Shown here: one piece after another, positions 1 to 12,083 of the stretch
Numbering within the stretch: position 1 is the first letter of the stretch
How the letters are laid out: the number at the start of each line of letters is the position of its first letter
Origin: Saxidomus purpurata
Lineage: Eukaryota; Mollusca; Bivalvia; Venerida; Veneridae
Direction: 5' to 3'
NCBI GenBank assembly: GCA_022818135.1
Contig: JAFMSR010000019.1
Span: forward strand, 30,121,679-30,185,678
DNA: 64,000 nucleotides
Translations under genes and position numbers: made by a program
The notes under the pieces: model-generated
Seen by the model: only the letters and a program-made list of their open reading frames with translations
Database searches by the model: none
What the model was told of the DNA's origin: nothing

Positions 1-161
1 TCACTAGGGATGAAATCCAATGGTAGGCTGGGACTATAAACAATCTAAATGAAAATTTATAGATTTACTATACCTTCTAGTGTTATAGCCCGGATTTAAA
101 AAACAAAGGTGGCCTGATTATTTTTGCATGTGGTTGGGCAGTTAGTTATTCAGTTACTTAC

Positions 162-943
162 ACTTGTGTCAGTATCATCATCGCCCAGCAATCTGTTGAA
201 GCTATCATTGAGGCTTTTCATTCCAGGATAATCTGGGTCATCTTCAAAGCTTGTTTCATTTAGACTGTCTAAATTAGTACTCATTCCAGCATCGACAAAA
301 TCATTCGACATGTTAACTAAAGTTCTGGAATCACAATTCATACTGTCATACTCTGTTTGCCTAGGATAATCTGTTTCTTCATCAATGTTACTAAATTTTG
401 CTTCCCCTTCTTCATCAATGAAAGGAATATCAATTTCTTTAACCAAGTCCATAAGTCCTGAACACAGATCAATGTTTGAATCTGTTCCCACTTTAAACGG
501 ATCTTCTAGAGTGTCCTCTAGATTTCTTTCATAGTCTTCAATCGTATCAAACATATAATCCCCCCTATCACAGATTCCGTCAATGTTATCACTTCTCTTT
601 TTCCAGTTTTCTCTATTTTTCATGGATTTCTTTTTAACCGGTCTTTGTTCCCTATTGTTTCTCACAAATCTGTCAGATAAAAGATTTCTTGCAGTTTCTG
701 ACTGTGCACTTGTTCTCTCCCTTTCCTCTTCATGCTTCTTGTTCATTGTAGTTGCCTCCCCTGGATCATGAGAATCTGAGGCATCAAGAGTTGTCTGACT
801 TTGACCATCAGATACATTTTGAACAGCATGTAGTCTATTTCTGAATCTTTCTGGCAGATAAGGTACAGCATGGTGAAGACCTAGCATAGCTTCAACGGTG
901 GAATCACTAATTTCTTTACTTCCTCTTTGTTGACCATCGCCTT
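162..943 (-). CDS. Gene A, second coding exon; protein continues left of the window
   Basis: The acceptor TTTTATTTTAG precedes 943 and the donor GTAAGT follows 162. The two bases at the exon start complete the codon left open at 3662, giving Glu at residue 431, and 260 further codons follow without a stop. The exon therefore ends in phase 0 at residue 691, and reading on past the donor meets a stop within four codons. It begins GDGQQRGSKE and has a short hydrophobic patch near LGLHHAVPYLPERF, a basic segment (RPVKKKSMKNRENWKKR), then a long acidic Asp/Glu/Ser/Asn tail (DDDPDYPGMKSLNDSFNRLL-type sequence). This is typical of an intrinsically disordered region with short linear motifs. The next exon is beyond base 1; bases 1-161 are intron with no visible feature. 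Confidence 0.85.
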
Positions 944-1139
944 CTAAAATAAAATAAAGTATTTGACCAAGTCATAGAAATAATGGGTAAAAAAAGCTTA
1001 CATGGTAAACATATACAATGCATTATATGATAAGAGCCTATGTTTTTGAAAAAAAAAAAAGATTGTGGAAGTCCTTTAAATGTTACTCTCGTTGTTTAGT
1101 GTAGTTTTAGGCTGATTATGAAGAAAGCTTTCGTAAATG

Positions 1140-1301
1140 TCATCATGCTCGCAAGAGAGAGGCAACAAGTTTTCAGTCACTGCTACTCATTTACCCCTCC
1201 CTCTTGCCCCCAAGGACAAAACCTTGTGCTCCAGCAAGGATTCGAACCTAGGACCTCCTTTTAAAAAGACAAACATCAAAACCACTGAGCTATCGAGGCC
1301 C
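1140..1301 (-). mobile_element. tRNA-headed SINE
   Basis: Read on the minus strand, 1300 to 1229 resembles a tRNA: a Pol III A box (TAGCTCAGTGG) and B box (GGTTCGAATCC) at the expected spacing. The acceptor and anticodon stems do not pair, so it is a SINE head and not a working tRNA. The body runs on toward 1140; its 3' end is not clear. Confidence 0.7.
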
Positions 1302-1639
1302 ACAAATAGTTTGTTTACAGCGGCTGAGCTACATATACATGTTTAGAATTTCTGTTTATGTAAACTGAGATAAGAAACTGACGTAAATGAAAATGTGTAT
1401 GTACCAATGTCCGAGTACTTTGAACTATGTTGGTCGCTCGAATGTTTTGGTTTCCGTTCCTTTACTCTTCTTACTACTTCACCATGCTCCGAGTCTACAA
1501 GTATAAAAGGTCAAGTGTTTATTATAGTGTCACCCCTACTTACATAAAGGGCCAGCTATTTCTGACTTATTAAACACCTTCTTTCTGAACACATTCACCT
1601 CCCAAATCCTTTCCTTTAATGCCAGGCACCAGGCAGGTA

Positions 1640-1776
1640 GGCACACTGTACATAACCATTTTTTAACAAGCTGGCGGCTCACCAACTGGCCATATCAGAA
1701 CGAACCCCAGCTTGGATTCGAACCATCAACCTCCCGCTCCCAAGGCGATGTCTAAACCACTAGACCAAGGACGACG
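1640..1776 (-). mobile_element. tRNA-headed SINE
   Basis: On the minus strand, 1776 to 1704 has an A box (TGGTCTAGTGG) and a B box (GGTTCGAATCC), with a partly paired anticodon arm (CTCCCG against CGGGAG). The sequence past the B box departs from a tRNA, so it reads as a SINE of a different tRNA origin from the one at 1229-1300. The left end is approximate. Confidence 0.65.
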
Positions 1777-1957
1777 GATATGACATTACAAAGATCTGTG
1801 GGCTGGTCATGAAACTCTTGTTATTTGTATATATATATAACTATATAAACAGAAGAAGAGTGGTTAACTTTCTTGTCAGCCCTTAACTTTCAGAAATGCC
1901 TGTATCACAGTAACCATGGTAATAAAATGTACTAAATTACCTTGTAACAAACATGTT

Positions 1958-2166
1958 GTCCTTGATTGAACTTGTGTCAGGGAATCAATATGACTGTTAA
2001 AGTCCCATTAACACCTTTGATTGAATGTGTGTCAGAGAATCAAGATGACTGTTAAAGTCCCATTAACACCTGTCAGAGAATCAAGATGACTGTTAAAGTC
2101 CCATTAACACCTTTGATTGAATGTGTGTCAGAGAATCAAGATGACTGTTAAAGTCCCATTAACACC
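1958..2166. repeat. Tandem repeat, about 55-base unit, 3 full and 1 short copy
   Basis: A unit beginning TTGATTGAATGTGTGTCAG and ending CCCATTAACACC repeats with very few changes. The third copy lacks its first 15 or so bases. It lies inside the intron of gene A. Confidence 0.85.
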
Positions 2167-2651
2167 TTAAATACTTGTAAATACATGTAGATAATAAATT
2201 ATTATTATATAGATACAGGGCTGAAATCAATATATATTTTTTGTCACCTCATGAAAAATTGTTATCTGACTGCGTTACTTACTGTTTCAAATATCATTGA
2301 AAGCAACTGTGCGCTATATTTATAGTATGTGCGGTACTTTTGATTTGAAAAGCAACGTTACAAATGTTTTAAAACAAATAATGGTCAACATGGTCAATTT
2401 CGCTGGTTAGATATCTTTCATGGAACATGTAATACATACATGAGATCAAGCTACATGTATTTACATCCAAAGTGGTAATTGGACTTTAAAATTTTGACTC
2501 TTATACTACGATATTCATTGCAATAATGGGTGACACATTTTTATACAGTAGACAATGAAGTTTACTAAACATGGAAAAATATGAAGTACTGTGAATTGGG
2601 AAATTTTTCATGTGACGAAACTTTCGTGATTTAATTTAAACATTGTTTAAC

Positions 2652-2919
2652 TTACTAAGTTGAAAAATCAAGATACTAAGTTGAAAATTCAAGATACTAA
2701 GTTGAAAATTCAACTTACTAAGTTGAATATTCAAGAAACTAAGTTGAAAATTCAACTTACTAAGTTGAATATTCAAGATACTAAGTTGAATATTCAAGAT
2801 ACTAAGTTGAAAATTCAACTTACTAAGTTGAAAAATCAAAATACTAAGTTGAAAATTCAAGTTACTGATTTTAGTACTTAGTATCTTGAATATTCAACTT
2901 AGTATCTTGAATTTTCAAA
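2652..2919. repeat. 21-base palindromic minisatellite with an inverted end
   Basis: About ten units of 21 bases, each containing TACTAAGTTGAA followed by an A/T core and TTCAA. Several units contain the perfect palindrome TTGAATATTCAA. After 2871 the units run in the opposite orientation (CTTAGTATCTTGAATATTCA). Because 21 is divisible by three, both strands stay open, which creates spurious ORFs. Confidence 0.9.
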
Positions 2920-3160
2920 ACAATTATGTTGAAAAAATCCATTTAAAAAAAACAAAGTGGCACTATTGGGCTTCCGTACATCTATCCTTCATAGCATTCT
3001 GTTTTTAAGGGAACTGACAAAGATCAGAGTGACCAAACAATATTAACGTGATCCCACCCACTTTGTTACGTCACACGATGTTTCGGGGCCTGTGAGCTGT
3101 CAATCAAAATGTACATGATGGTGTGCGTGCCATTATCAACGTGCCATAATACAAATCAGA

Positions 3161-3254
3161 TAGAGTGACGGTTTGCTCAAATAATTACGTCATTTCTCGG
3201 GGGCTACGCCCCTCGAAATAACATAATTATTCTCGCAAACAGTACTCTATCTAA
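3161..3254. repeat. Imperfect palindrome (hairpin, MITE-like)
   Basis: GATAGAGTGACGGTTTGC on the left is mirrored by GCAAACAGTACTCTATC on the right, around a GC-rich centre (CGGGGGCTACGCCCCTCG). It resembles a short non-autonomous inverted-repeat element. No target-site duplication is certain. Confidence 0.65.
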
Positions 3255-3661
3255 TACATGAACAAATACATGTACAATACATTTATAAACAGCATCCAGG
3301 ATTGAGAAGAAAGCCATGCAGCTTATTTGGAACACTTTCCTGATAATTTTGCAATTTGTGACCAGACGCTTTTTTGTGAATTTTCAATTCGCGAAAGGAA
3401 AATTCTCTCATAATAAATCTATTTGAAATGAATCTATCGTAAGATTTTTAAATAGAAAAATGAAATCATCGCGAATATGACCCAACTAACAGAGTTACAG
3501 TACATTTGTATCTTATAACTGCGAGTCAGGTCCAAGTACAAAATGTTGTCTTTTGAAAGGAACATTCCTTGAACTATTGTTATGTAAAATCTCAGGATAT
3601 TTACCGTTAACTCTAACATGACTAACGAGCACTGCATGAGACTTCTGACTCTTAGTCTTAC

Positions 3662-4952
3662 CTAAAACAAATTCAAATTCGTCTTCAGATGATGTGTGTA
3701 TTTCATCATCGAGAATTCCAACCCATTTCTTTGCATGTGCTTCCTTTTTCAGCTTTCCTCTGCTAGCATGGCCTGGTTTGAGATCATTTTTATCTGAACT
3801 CTCTTTTTGCTTTGACTTTTTGGAATCTTTACTAGACTTTGATATTTTTGTATTTCTATGTTTTCTATTTTTATGCTTGCAACCATTCATGCTATCAGTT
3901 TTTGTTCCTTTGTCACATTTGTAACTTGGTAAAGTGTGTGTCTGTGTGCTTTGACATTTCTGATTGGTCCAAATACTGTTACCTGCATTCTGATTGGTCA
4001 AAGTAATATTATCAGCTGACCAATCAGAAGCTGCAGATTTGCAAGTGTCAGTAGAACTCTCAGGCCAAGCATCACTAGAGGACATTTCAAAACTTTTGGA
4101 AACTTTTAAGCCATTCTGACCAGCTTTTGGTGAATTCTTTTCTTTCTTAAGTCCAAGATATCTCAAAAATGACCTTGACCTTGGTAAAACATCTCCATCT
4201 TTTGAACTCTCTGACCTTGACCTCTCCAATATATTTCTATCTTTAAAAGAGCCTTGATTTCCTAACCTACTCTTACTAGTGTCTTGTCTTTCAGTGCCAT
4301 CAGAACCTGCACTTATCCTGTCCATTGAAAGTAACTTTTCTTGCTTGTTTTTCCATTTTTTATCTACAGAGGTATAAGGAGATTTTTTCCGATCTCTACT
4401 AAAGGGCATATCCACAGACTCACCAGGTTTACCTTTATCTTGTTTAAATCCAAGCTTTTCGGCAATGTATTTCCTTAAAGCGAGACCCGATTTTTTCCAC
4501 CTCTCTCTTGCAGACAAATACTCTTGCTCCTTTTCTTTAGATAGTTTTCCAATTTCTTCCAGTCTTTTATTATTAGGAGTTTCACCTTGCCCAATCCCAT
4601 TCAACACTGGCATACCATAACATATGTCTGGTCTTTTTGTTCTTACATCACCTTCTGAATTAACAGATTTGGTAGCCATATTAGCTGACTTCAACAATTT
4701 TGGTTTTGCGCCTTTGGGAACATTTTGAAGCATACTTTTGGAATCCGCACCTTCTCGATCAAGCACATGACCATTCATTTGACCAGTATTACTGAATGAT
4801 GTCTCTCTAAGCCTTAGGTCCCCCCGTGGATCATCTACATCTCTCATGGAATGAATCTGACTAGAGTTATTTCCCCTTGTCCAGTGAGTAATGTCACTAC
4901 TCTGTTCTGGAGTTCGGGTTTTGGGTTTGGCCCCACCATAACCATCTGCCAT
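3662..4952 (-). CDS. Gene A, first coding exon: unrecognised charged, disordered protein
   Basis: This exon encodes residues 1-430 of a protein I do not recognise. The ATG at 4952 sits in a good context (AAAAATGG), eight bases after a 3' splice site (TTTCAG before 4960), so at least one noncoding exon lies upstream. The exon ends at 3662 with donor GTAAGA, leaving one base that joins in phase to the exon at 162-943. The product is rich in Lys, Ser, Asp and Glu. Residues 130-172 look like a charged amphipathic helix. Residues 360-408 form a basic Lys/Ser stretch, followed by an acidic patch near 415-428 (HTSSEDEFEF). No enzyme motif, signal peptide or membrane segment is visible. It could be a nuclear or cytoskeletal scaffold, or the disordered N-terminus of a larger signalling protein. 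That it is a real exon is well supported by length, splice sites and phase; its function is unknown. Confidence 0.85.
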
Positions 4953-4960
4953 TTTTCACT

Positions 4961-5830
4961 CTGAAATTAAGAAAATTTTGCATATATATTAAAATGTAAA
5001 GAACAACCAACATCAAACTATAGTTATGTGCATGACTGTGCCTTGCACACAAGATCTTAACTAGGAATCTTAGCACAATAAAAAACAACACAAAATCATT
5101 GATAAATTCATGGCTACTGAGTAACTGTCCACAAAACTTATCTAGGCATATCTAGAAAGTTGAGGTGACCAAAATAATGGGAATGATTTTTCAATTAGAC
5201 TTTAAGTTAATGGATTTATTGCCAAAATTGTCTTAGAGATGATCTGAAGAATGTCCTACTTCAAAGCCCTGGCATAAGAAGGTTTTGTGGTGGCATAACA
5301 GATTTTATTTCATAATCTTGAAGTTCAATGATCAAAGAAATAGAAAAAAATTGTATAACTCCACAGAAAAATTCTATTCTTGATGAAAAATTATGTTAAA
5401 TCTTTGTTCTATTTGAACGAAAATAACTTGAATGAGTTATCACGAGTGAAAAATAACTTAAAGAAGTTATTTTAGTGAGTAATGAGTAAAAGATAAATAT
5501 AACTTGTAGAAGTTATTGAAAATAACTTAAACAAGTTACACCCCTGACTGATGAATGGGTTAAATTCATTTGTTTTCAGATAATTGCAACCAGTCATAAG
5601 TGTCTGACAGGACCTGGTGCAGAAAAGTTAAACTTGAACACCACGCCTTTTTTCATGATAATTTGATAGTTCCTGTAGTTTCAAGTCCAAAAGCTTTGGG
5701 GTTAGCATTATACATGTTATATCTTGTTTTGTGTTTTTTATCTTTCAAGTAGTAACACATTGTTGTGCACAGGCAAGAGTGACAATTTAGGACACAACAG
5801 CTAAATACCCGACATAGCTCACAATATTTT
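4961..5830. other. Upstream region of gene A, no gene seen
   Basis: Contains no convincing exon. Between 5405 and 5545 the motif ATAACTT-AAGAAGTTAT recurs four or five times as small inverted repeats. The 5' untranslated exon and promoter of gene A should lie here or further right, but cannot be placed. Confidence 0.5.
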
Positions 5831-5833
5831 GTA

Positions 5834-6327
5834 CAGTCAAACTTGTCCATGCGACCACGTGTATTAAGCGACCTTTGTCTTAAGCGACCGCTTTTGAATC
5901 CCCCCGAGCTGTTCACACTGTTTTGCTATTGCATTAAGCGTCTTTTGTCTAACAGCCACGCGACCAGTAATTAGCGACCAGTAATCGCTTCTTTTGTTCG
6001 TATTAGGCTAGCCATTTATGTTCAAACAGATCATTTCTATGGAAACTGATTGCTTTAAAGTTGTATTTAACGTCCAAATTAGACACGCATGTGTCAAATC
6101 TCATAAGGATTATCGTCCATCCCTATGTCCGCACGTGGTATTTATCGATTTAGGTACTTTCATGTTCTAACTTTTTTGCTATTTTTGGAAAATTACCACG
6201 TGACATAAGAAAGATTTTTATGGAAAACGGTTGCCGTCTCCGGTGATGCTTTGTATTAAGAGACCATTTTATTAAGCGACCGGTTTTGGCCTTTCCCTTG
6301 GGCGGTCTCTTAATACAAGTTTGACTG
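5834..6327. mobile_element. MITE with pogo/Tigger-like ends and TA target duplication
   Basis: The ends CAGTCAAACTTGT and ACAAGTTTGACTG are inverted repeats flanked by TA (5832-5833 and 6328-6329). Just inside are repeated ATTAAGCGACC motifs. The CAGT-AAAC end and TA duplication are typical of the pogo branch of Tc1/mariner. At 494 bases it has no transposase, so it is non-autonomous. Confidence 0.85.
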
Positions 6328-6410
6328 TATAAGGAAGTGGCTGCTCATTCGGTAACCGGACGCGTCCAGTAACCGGACGAGCAGTCTATACTAGTATGCT
6401 AGGCTGGTTG
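6328..6410 (+). repeat. Dispersed repeat with GGTAACCGGACG motif, copy 1
   Basis: Starts AAGGAAGTGGCTGCTC and carries two GTAACCGGACG motifs. The same elements recur in inverted orientation at 9496-9595 and 13268-13372. Its left edge is where the TA-flanked MITE has landed. Confidence 0.7.
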
Positions 6411-7138
6411 TCCGGTAATCAATTTCTTTGTATGCGAGTTCATCTTGATGACTGTAAGAGCAGTAGTAAAGCAAAAAAATCTGCGTTGTAAATATATTTA
6501 ATTACATTTACCTTTCCTATGACATTTGTTTGTTTACTTATAGTAGTCTTCAGATACACAACTTTCCTTTCATTTTCTCACTGTACAATTTGTGTTTATA
6601 TATCAACCTGTGACGATTCAGCTAATGCAGAACTAATTCTTATGCATTAAAATTAGCAAATTTTAGAAATCCAATGCATTAAATTAGCATTAGATCTAAA
6701 GCAAAAATGTCTGCATTAGTTGAAGAAAAGCTAATGCATTAGCATTAGTTTTTGCATTACCCAACCCTGCTCTTAGTATGCAACCAAACTTTACAACACA
6801 ATTCCATTTCAATTCGGTCACAACTACTGTTGTAGATAGAAAAATTGTTACACACACAGTATATGTGTTTCTTTTATTATCTATTTTATTGCCTAGTAAT
6901 ATTGTAACGGGATCCTTAATCCGCAAAAATTGCTAATTTTGGGTTCGAGACTTAACCCCCAGACTACTTCTAAACGAGATGGAAATCATTTTATGAAGTA
7001 AACAAACAAATGTCATAGGAAAGGTATATAATATAATGTTATATAACACAGATTTTTTTTGCTTTACTTCTGCTGTTACAGTCATCAAGATGGACTCATA
7101 TACAAAGAAATTGATTACCAGACAACCAGCCTTGCATA
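6395..7138. mobile_element. Non-autonomous element with about 145-base inverted arms
   Basis: The left arm (6395-6541) and right arm (6990-7138) are inverted copies; for example GGTTGTCCGGTAATCAATTT on the left matches AAATTGATTACCAGACAACC on the right. The 450-base centre is built of GCATTAG-type repeats and encodes nothing. It may be one unit with the adjoining GGTAACCGGACG repeat. Confidence 0.75.
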
Positions 7139-9495
7139 CCATACATGCCAGTCTCCCCATATTCGCCGGGTTCTCCCGTTATTTAGACCCTAACCGGCGC
7201 CCCGGCAAAGCTCGCAAAAACACTAAAATCTCCCGGTAAATAAATTTTTTTTTTAAAAATGAGGTTCACAAAATATCAACCTATATACATGGTCAATACC
7301 CTGACACATCAGGGCACTAGACAACTTTTGGGGACAGGTACCCATACCCTCTGGAAGGGGAATTTCTCGTCGTTTTAAGACTAATAGGGGAATTTTTAGC
7401 CAAATAAATATTACTATTATTCACACTTATTAATACTGTTTTCAATCATTTCCAACAGATGTAGCTACATAATAGTTTTCTGACAAATACAACAAATGAT
7501 TATGCAAGTTGTTCTACTATATTTATTTTTTCTTTCATGAATTAAAACATCTGTGACACATGCAAACTTTTGTTGAATGAGATGTCTATTTTTTAACAAT
7601 TATCTGCTGTATTCTGATGTTATTTTTCCCGGTAATGTATTTGATTATGTGACATTTTTCACCTGCTAAGGCCAATATCCGAAAAATCCGAATGAACAGG
7701 GTTCCCTCTGGGTCAATTTTAGTTTGCATATCATAATTTTCTTGTTAGGTTCTGCAGCACCATGAATTCAGAAAGAAAGTAACTGTATGCATCCCCGTTT
7801 GTCACATATTTTATGACCGTGACTCGCTTGTCCGTGAACTTATTAGCATTCGTACATTTATGTTTCTTGAATTTTGGCGTATTTAAACACTTTTAAATAG
7901 AACACAATTTGTCCAAAAGTATGTTTAAAGGTTTGAAATAAGTTATTGATAAGTATTAACGAATACTGAAGTTTTTGAAGGCGCCGAGTATTGCCAGGGA
8001 TCGTATATACATTAATATAATAAATCCTGGTATTGCCAATAGATATCTTCATGTAGGGGAAAAATTTACGTCCAGCACAATTTGCAACTTGAAAATGCAC
8101 AATGTAAGTCAATAATTTAATAACTAAGCCCAAAAACAATGCCGGAAATTATAAGTCTGTTATGACACGGATGATCGGAAAAATGGGTATACATGAATTG
8201 TGTTATGATCACCCGAAGTGCAATCTGTGAATTACATAGTAAAATACATGAGTCGTTTAAGTACCAAGCATCGCTACATCTGACATCCGTGTTACAAACA
8301 ACATATTATAAATTCGCCAAGATCTATTATTTTTCGTTTTATGATTGTTTATCAATCAACACGTCTGGTAAAGACCAAAAGGCAATGCCCGTTATCAGAT
8401 AGCATCTAATTAGCTCGCAGCTTCTTCCGTAAACTAGCCAACGATGTTGATCGATTTTTTTGATTGACACGTCAGAATTGCCGAGATCTATTTTGTTGGC
8501 GCCACTAAAATTCGCCAACTGAAAAGAATTTAATGACAGAATTTATTCTTTGTCCCATTTGGCGCCATTGCTGACCGACAGTAGGAACCCTGTTAAATGA
8601 ATTATAGCTGACTTGTTCGAGAAAATTCATTGGACAGTCAATCAAGGGAGATGGTGTGAATGTAATTGGATTTGTACTCAAAATATTCGCTCTTGTGTCC
8701 CGATTTCCAGACCAGCTGTCCTGATTTTCCTTCCGATTTTATTTTTGTTTTTAGGGATTATTTTTGTCTTAGAAAGGAAAAAAACATATTATTTTAGGAG
8801 AAGATATTTTTCAGATGTTTGAAATGGGACAATATTGGCCAAAATATGGCAAATAAGAAGTGCCCTGCACATGATATCGAGGGTAGTTCGTGGTGATTCG
8901 TAAACTTTTCAAACAGCGATGAATAGCTGATACTCAACCGTCAAACAAGTCACTACGCTCCAAACATGCCATTTAACCAAGTTTAACAAAATTAAAAGAT
9001 TTGATGTTTTCGTAACAGCACCAAAACAAATTTACACATAGATTGTCGGGTGTCCATGCGATCACGCATCCATGTTGTGATAAATTATGGAAACCTTTTG
9101 CGTTCTGATTGAATGAGAGTGCATAACGGGCGAGCCATTCAAATTTATCAGCTGTCAAATGTTATATTGCAGATCGCAATGATTAGTGACCCGCGTTTCC
9201 TCAAAGTTTTATGCAAATCGTTGAATCGTTGTCTGATAATTAGCATTCTTTTCAAAAACAGTGTGTGAAAAGATATACGGATTTAAGCGTTTCTGTGAAC
9301 CATTACTACGGGAATAGTACACTAATGTTTGAAATAGGCTTTTTTTTGTGTAACTTCGCAAAAAATGTCAGATACGTCCCAATAGAAATGCATGATTTCC
9401 TGCTAAATAAATATCTCCCGGAATGTCGTTGAAATCCCGATTTTTTTGCAAAAAATTCCGGCATTAACGCTCAATACTTTCTTGCATGTATGTTG
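7139..9495. other. Gene-free stretch
   Basis: No exon or complete element is recognised. There is a short direct duplication around 8310 and 8474 (GCC-AGATCTATT with neighbouring ATCAA-CACGTC). All open frames here are short and lack splice-site support. Confidence 0.5.
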
Positions 9496-9595
9496 CATAC
9501 TATACAGGCGTTCGTCCGGTTGCCGGACGACTAGAAAAAAATTCTTGTCGTCTGGTAACCGGACAAGCAGCCACCTTTTGTATAAAGTGTCAGCA
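9496..9595 (-). repeat. Dispersed repeat with GGTAACCGGACG motif, copy 2
   Basis: On the minus strand it reads GTGGCTGCTTGTCCGG, then GTCGTCCGGCAACCGGACG, matching the copies at 6328 and 13268 with substitutions. Confidence 0.7.
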
Positions 9596-9705
9596 GCCAT
9601 ATATTAAACAATGCCAAAGTATGATTATTTACAAGCATTGTTCAATGCAAATTTATTTATTGCATTTATCAGTTAACAACATAATTTGATTAAATGCAAA
9701 TCATC

Positions 9706-10165
9706 ATTGTCTGATTATGAAACTGGAATTACTGGTGGAGCAACTCATAATTTAGAACTGTCAAAAATGGTAGACGGTCTGTATAGCAGGTTATTCATAT
9801 CCCCGAATGCTTATCTTTTCTAGATATTGCAGTCAGCATTGATAAACAGATAAAATGTGTTACATCGACTAAATCACGACTATTTGTGCCAAATATCACT
9901 GTTTTCTTCCAGTAATATTTCAAAGTAGGTTGATCGTCGCCATATTTGTGTTTGCATACGAATGAATTACGGAATATCGTTGTCATCTCATTTTTTTGAC
10001 CAACAAATAACGGTATAATATAGGAAAGGCTCCCTTTCCACGGAAAGGGTTTACCATATTCGGAAAGGGCCTGGTTTATCGAATTTAATTAGTTGTTTTA
10101 TTATAACACTATTCGCTATGCATATACATGAAAGGAGATCTGATGATGAAATCTGAATAATTTCT
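9706..10165 (+). repeat. Dispersed repeat, copy 1 of a pair
   Basis: Aligns by eye over about 450 bases with 22269-22700. Shared blocks include GCCAAATATCACTGTTT, GTTGATCGTCGCCATATT, CGGAAAGGGTTTACCA and GGAGATCTGATGATGAAA. The copies differ by many substitutions and small indels. No coding sequence is evident. Related GGAAAGG motifs continue to about 11440. Confidence 0.8.
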
Positions 10166-11110
10166 TGACAATTTAAAGGCCCAATACTAAGCCCCTGATA
10201 GGTATAATTTTTCATCACATATTTTCATGTTGTATCTAATAAATGACTAAAACATGTTACATAATTCAGACTTTCAGACTTTGGCACGAATAAAGTGCCA
10301 CTTTTGCTGGACTGCAGAGATATAAACATAAAACTTTTGACTGTTTTCAGCAAAACAGCAAAAAGACCACCCAGGTCTTTTTAAGTTTCTAAATACCTTT
10401 GTAAAATATTTTACAATGGTCGCTAGAAATTTCAGAAAACATTGCTTTCCAATTATCATGTTTTTATGACATATTCTAAGATATATGTTGACTTTTGAAA
10501 AAGTTGACACCTCTTTTTCTTTGGCATTGTATCTTTAATAAATGTACAGTAAGGTGACAGCAATTTTACTGGGATTCGGAAAGGGTATTGCGCATTCTGA
10601 AGGAGCCTGTTAAAATAAATTTTAATGGGTAAATGTTTCTGTTATATCACAATTTTATGTTAGTATCTATGGCAAACGATTTACTAGTTGATTTTGAATT
10701 ATTTCATGACGCTTTGTTAATTTTGTGAACTATAATCCTGTAGTTGATACGCGTGAAGCACATCCAGAACGGGCCTGTAAATATTAACATGGAAAATGGC
10801 AACAGTCGAACATGATTTGATGTGAATATATATGACAAAGGCTTAACTAGATTAATCCTGATAATTTCGAAACAGTTTGTTAATTTTGTGAGCTACCAGA
10901 TAATACGCGTGGTTCGGAAAGGACACTGTACAAAAAGGGACTGTTATATGAAATTCAAATGATAAAAATTACATTATGTTAGCATTACTTTATGATGTTA
11001 ATATGATTGACAAAAAAAGAAGAAGTTAACGTAGAATAACAATTAACATTTTGTTCAAATTGTAATAATTAATAGCTATATATACTTATTTATTTCTTGT
11101 CGATTGCGAA
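10166..11110. other. Gene-free stretch with scattered GGAAAGG motifs
   Basis: Several GATTCGGAAAGG-like motifs (about 10572, 10915, 11413) suggest a continuation of the dispersed repeat that begins at 9706. Nothing else is recognisable. Confidence 0.45.
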
Positions 11111-11169
11111 ACATGTTCTTACAACTTAAGATTAATCGCTGACTCATTCCAGAAGGAATCAACTTCGGA

Positions 11170-11385
11170 TAGAGAGAGGGGCAATGTGGAATTATTTGTG
11201 TCTTGCCTAAGTTTGTTTGTATGTGTTTTGGGTCCCCACCCCCTTGGGGGGTTAAAATTTTTCCCGGGTACCCCCCCCAAGGTGGTTCTTGCCTAAGGAC
11301 ACTACCGACATGGCTATGGTAGGGATCGAACCCGGGGCCCTTCGATCTTGCGGCGAACGCTCTACCACTGCGCCACGGCGGCTCC
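11170..11385 (-). mobile_element. tRNA-headed SINE
   Basis: On the minus strand, 11385 to 11318 has an A box (TGGCGCAGTGGTAGAGCG) and a perfect B box (GGGTTCGATCCC). The body past it has G/C-rich arms (CCACCTTGGGGGG and CCCCCTTGGGGGG). The first bases do not pair with the sequence after the B box, so it is not a functional tRNA. Confidence 0.75.
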
Positions 11386-12083
11386 AATGGTAAATAGCTT
11401 ATAGACTGGGATCGGAAAGAACATTGCACATTCGGAAAGGACACGTCCTGTTGCAGCTTAAGTATTTATTTCAATATATGAATATATAAATTTAAGGTAT
11501 AACATCAATTTGATATGAAATGCCTATGTTACAAAATAATGTTAAATAAAAAACATAACGCGGGGACCACAAAACACATGGAACGCTCGAAAGTGGGGCT
11601 ATCAGGCCAAAACACAATACGTACATTGCTCGTCGTGAAAACTTATCATTCCAAAATTTTATCGTTAACTTTTGTAAATGTTAAAATGTTTCAAGTGTGT
11701 TAAAGTCAAGCCAAAGAACCTTTATTCCCTCATTTCATTACAATGAAATAATGAGGTCTACAATAATACAATACTATGAGGCTCATACATATGGTAATTC
11801 AAAGCATTCATAATATATTTAATCGTGAATTTCATACCTTTTAAACCAGTATATAATATAATTTCGATGGGATTCAGTGTATTTGGTACATGTTTAGTTT
11901 AAACAGTATTTACTTCTAGAAAGATAATACATCATGTATGCCAATTTGTAAACAAAAATTTTAACAATAATATACACATAAGTTATTAGTTGTATTAGGA
12001 TTTGTAAACAAGGCCTTTAAAGGCTTATATGAATACAGCTCCTAAATGATACATGTTTGCATTAGATAAAAAAAAACCCTGAG
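11386..12083. other. Gene-free stretch
   Basis: AT-rich sequence with no recognisable exon, element or repeat array. Confidence 0.45.

Larger units (their letters stand above)
944..3661 (-). other. Intron between the two exons of gene A
   Basis: A 2.7 kb intron inferred from matching splice sites and reading phase. It contains two tRNA-headed SINEs, a 55-base tandem repeat, a 21-base palindromic minisatellite and a short palindromic element, each listed separately. No coding sequence is seen in it. Confidence 0.8.

Noticed and set aside
2636..2881. Open frames of 73-74 codons on both strands
   Set aside because: They arise from the 21-base repeat, whose length is divisible by three.
5653..5916. 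87-codon Cys-containing frame on the minus strand
   Set aside because: It crosses the boundary of the pogo-like MITE and has no splice signals or recognisable domain.
11076..11444. 122-codon frame on the minus strand
   Set aside because: Its middle is the tRNA-like head and body of a SINE.
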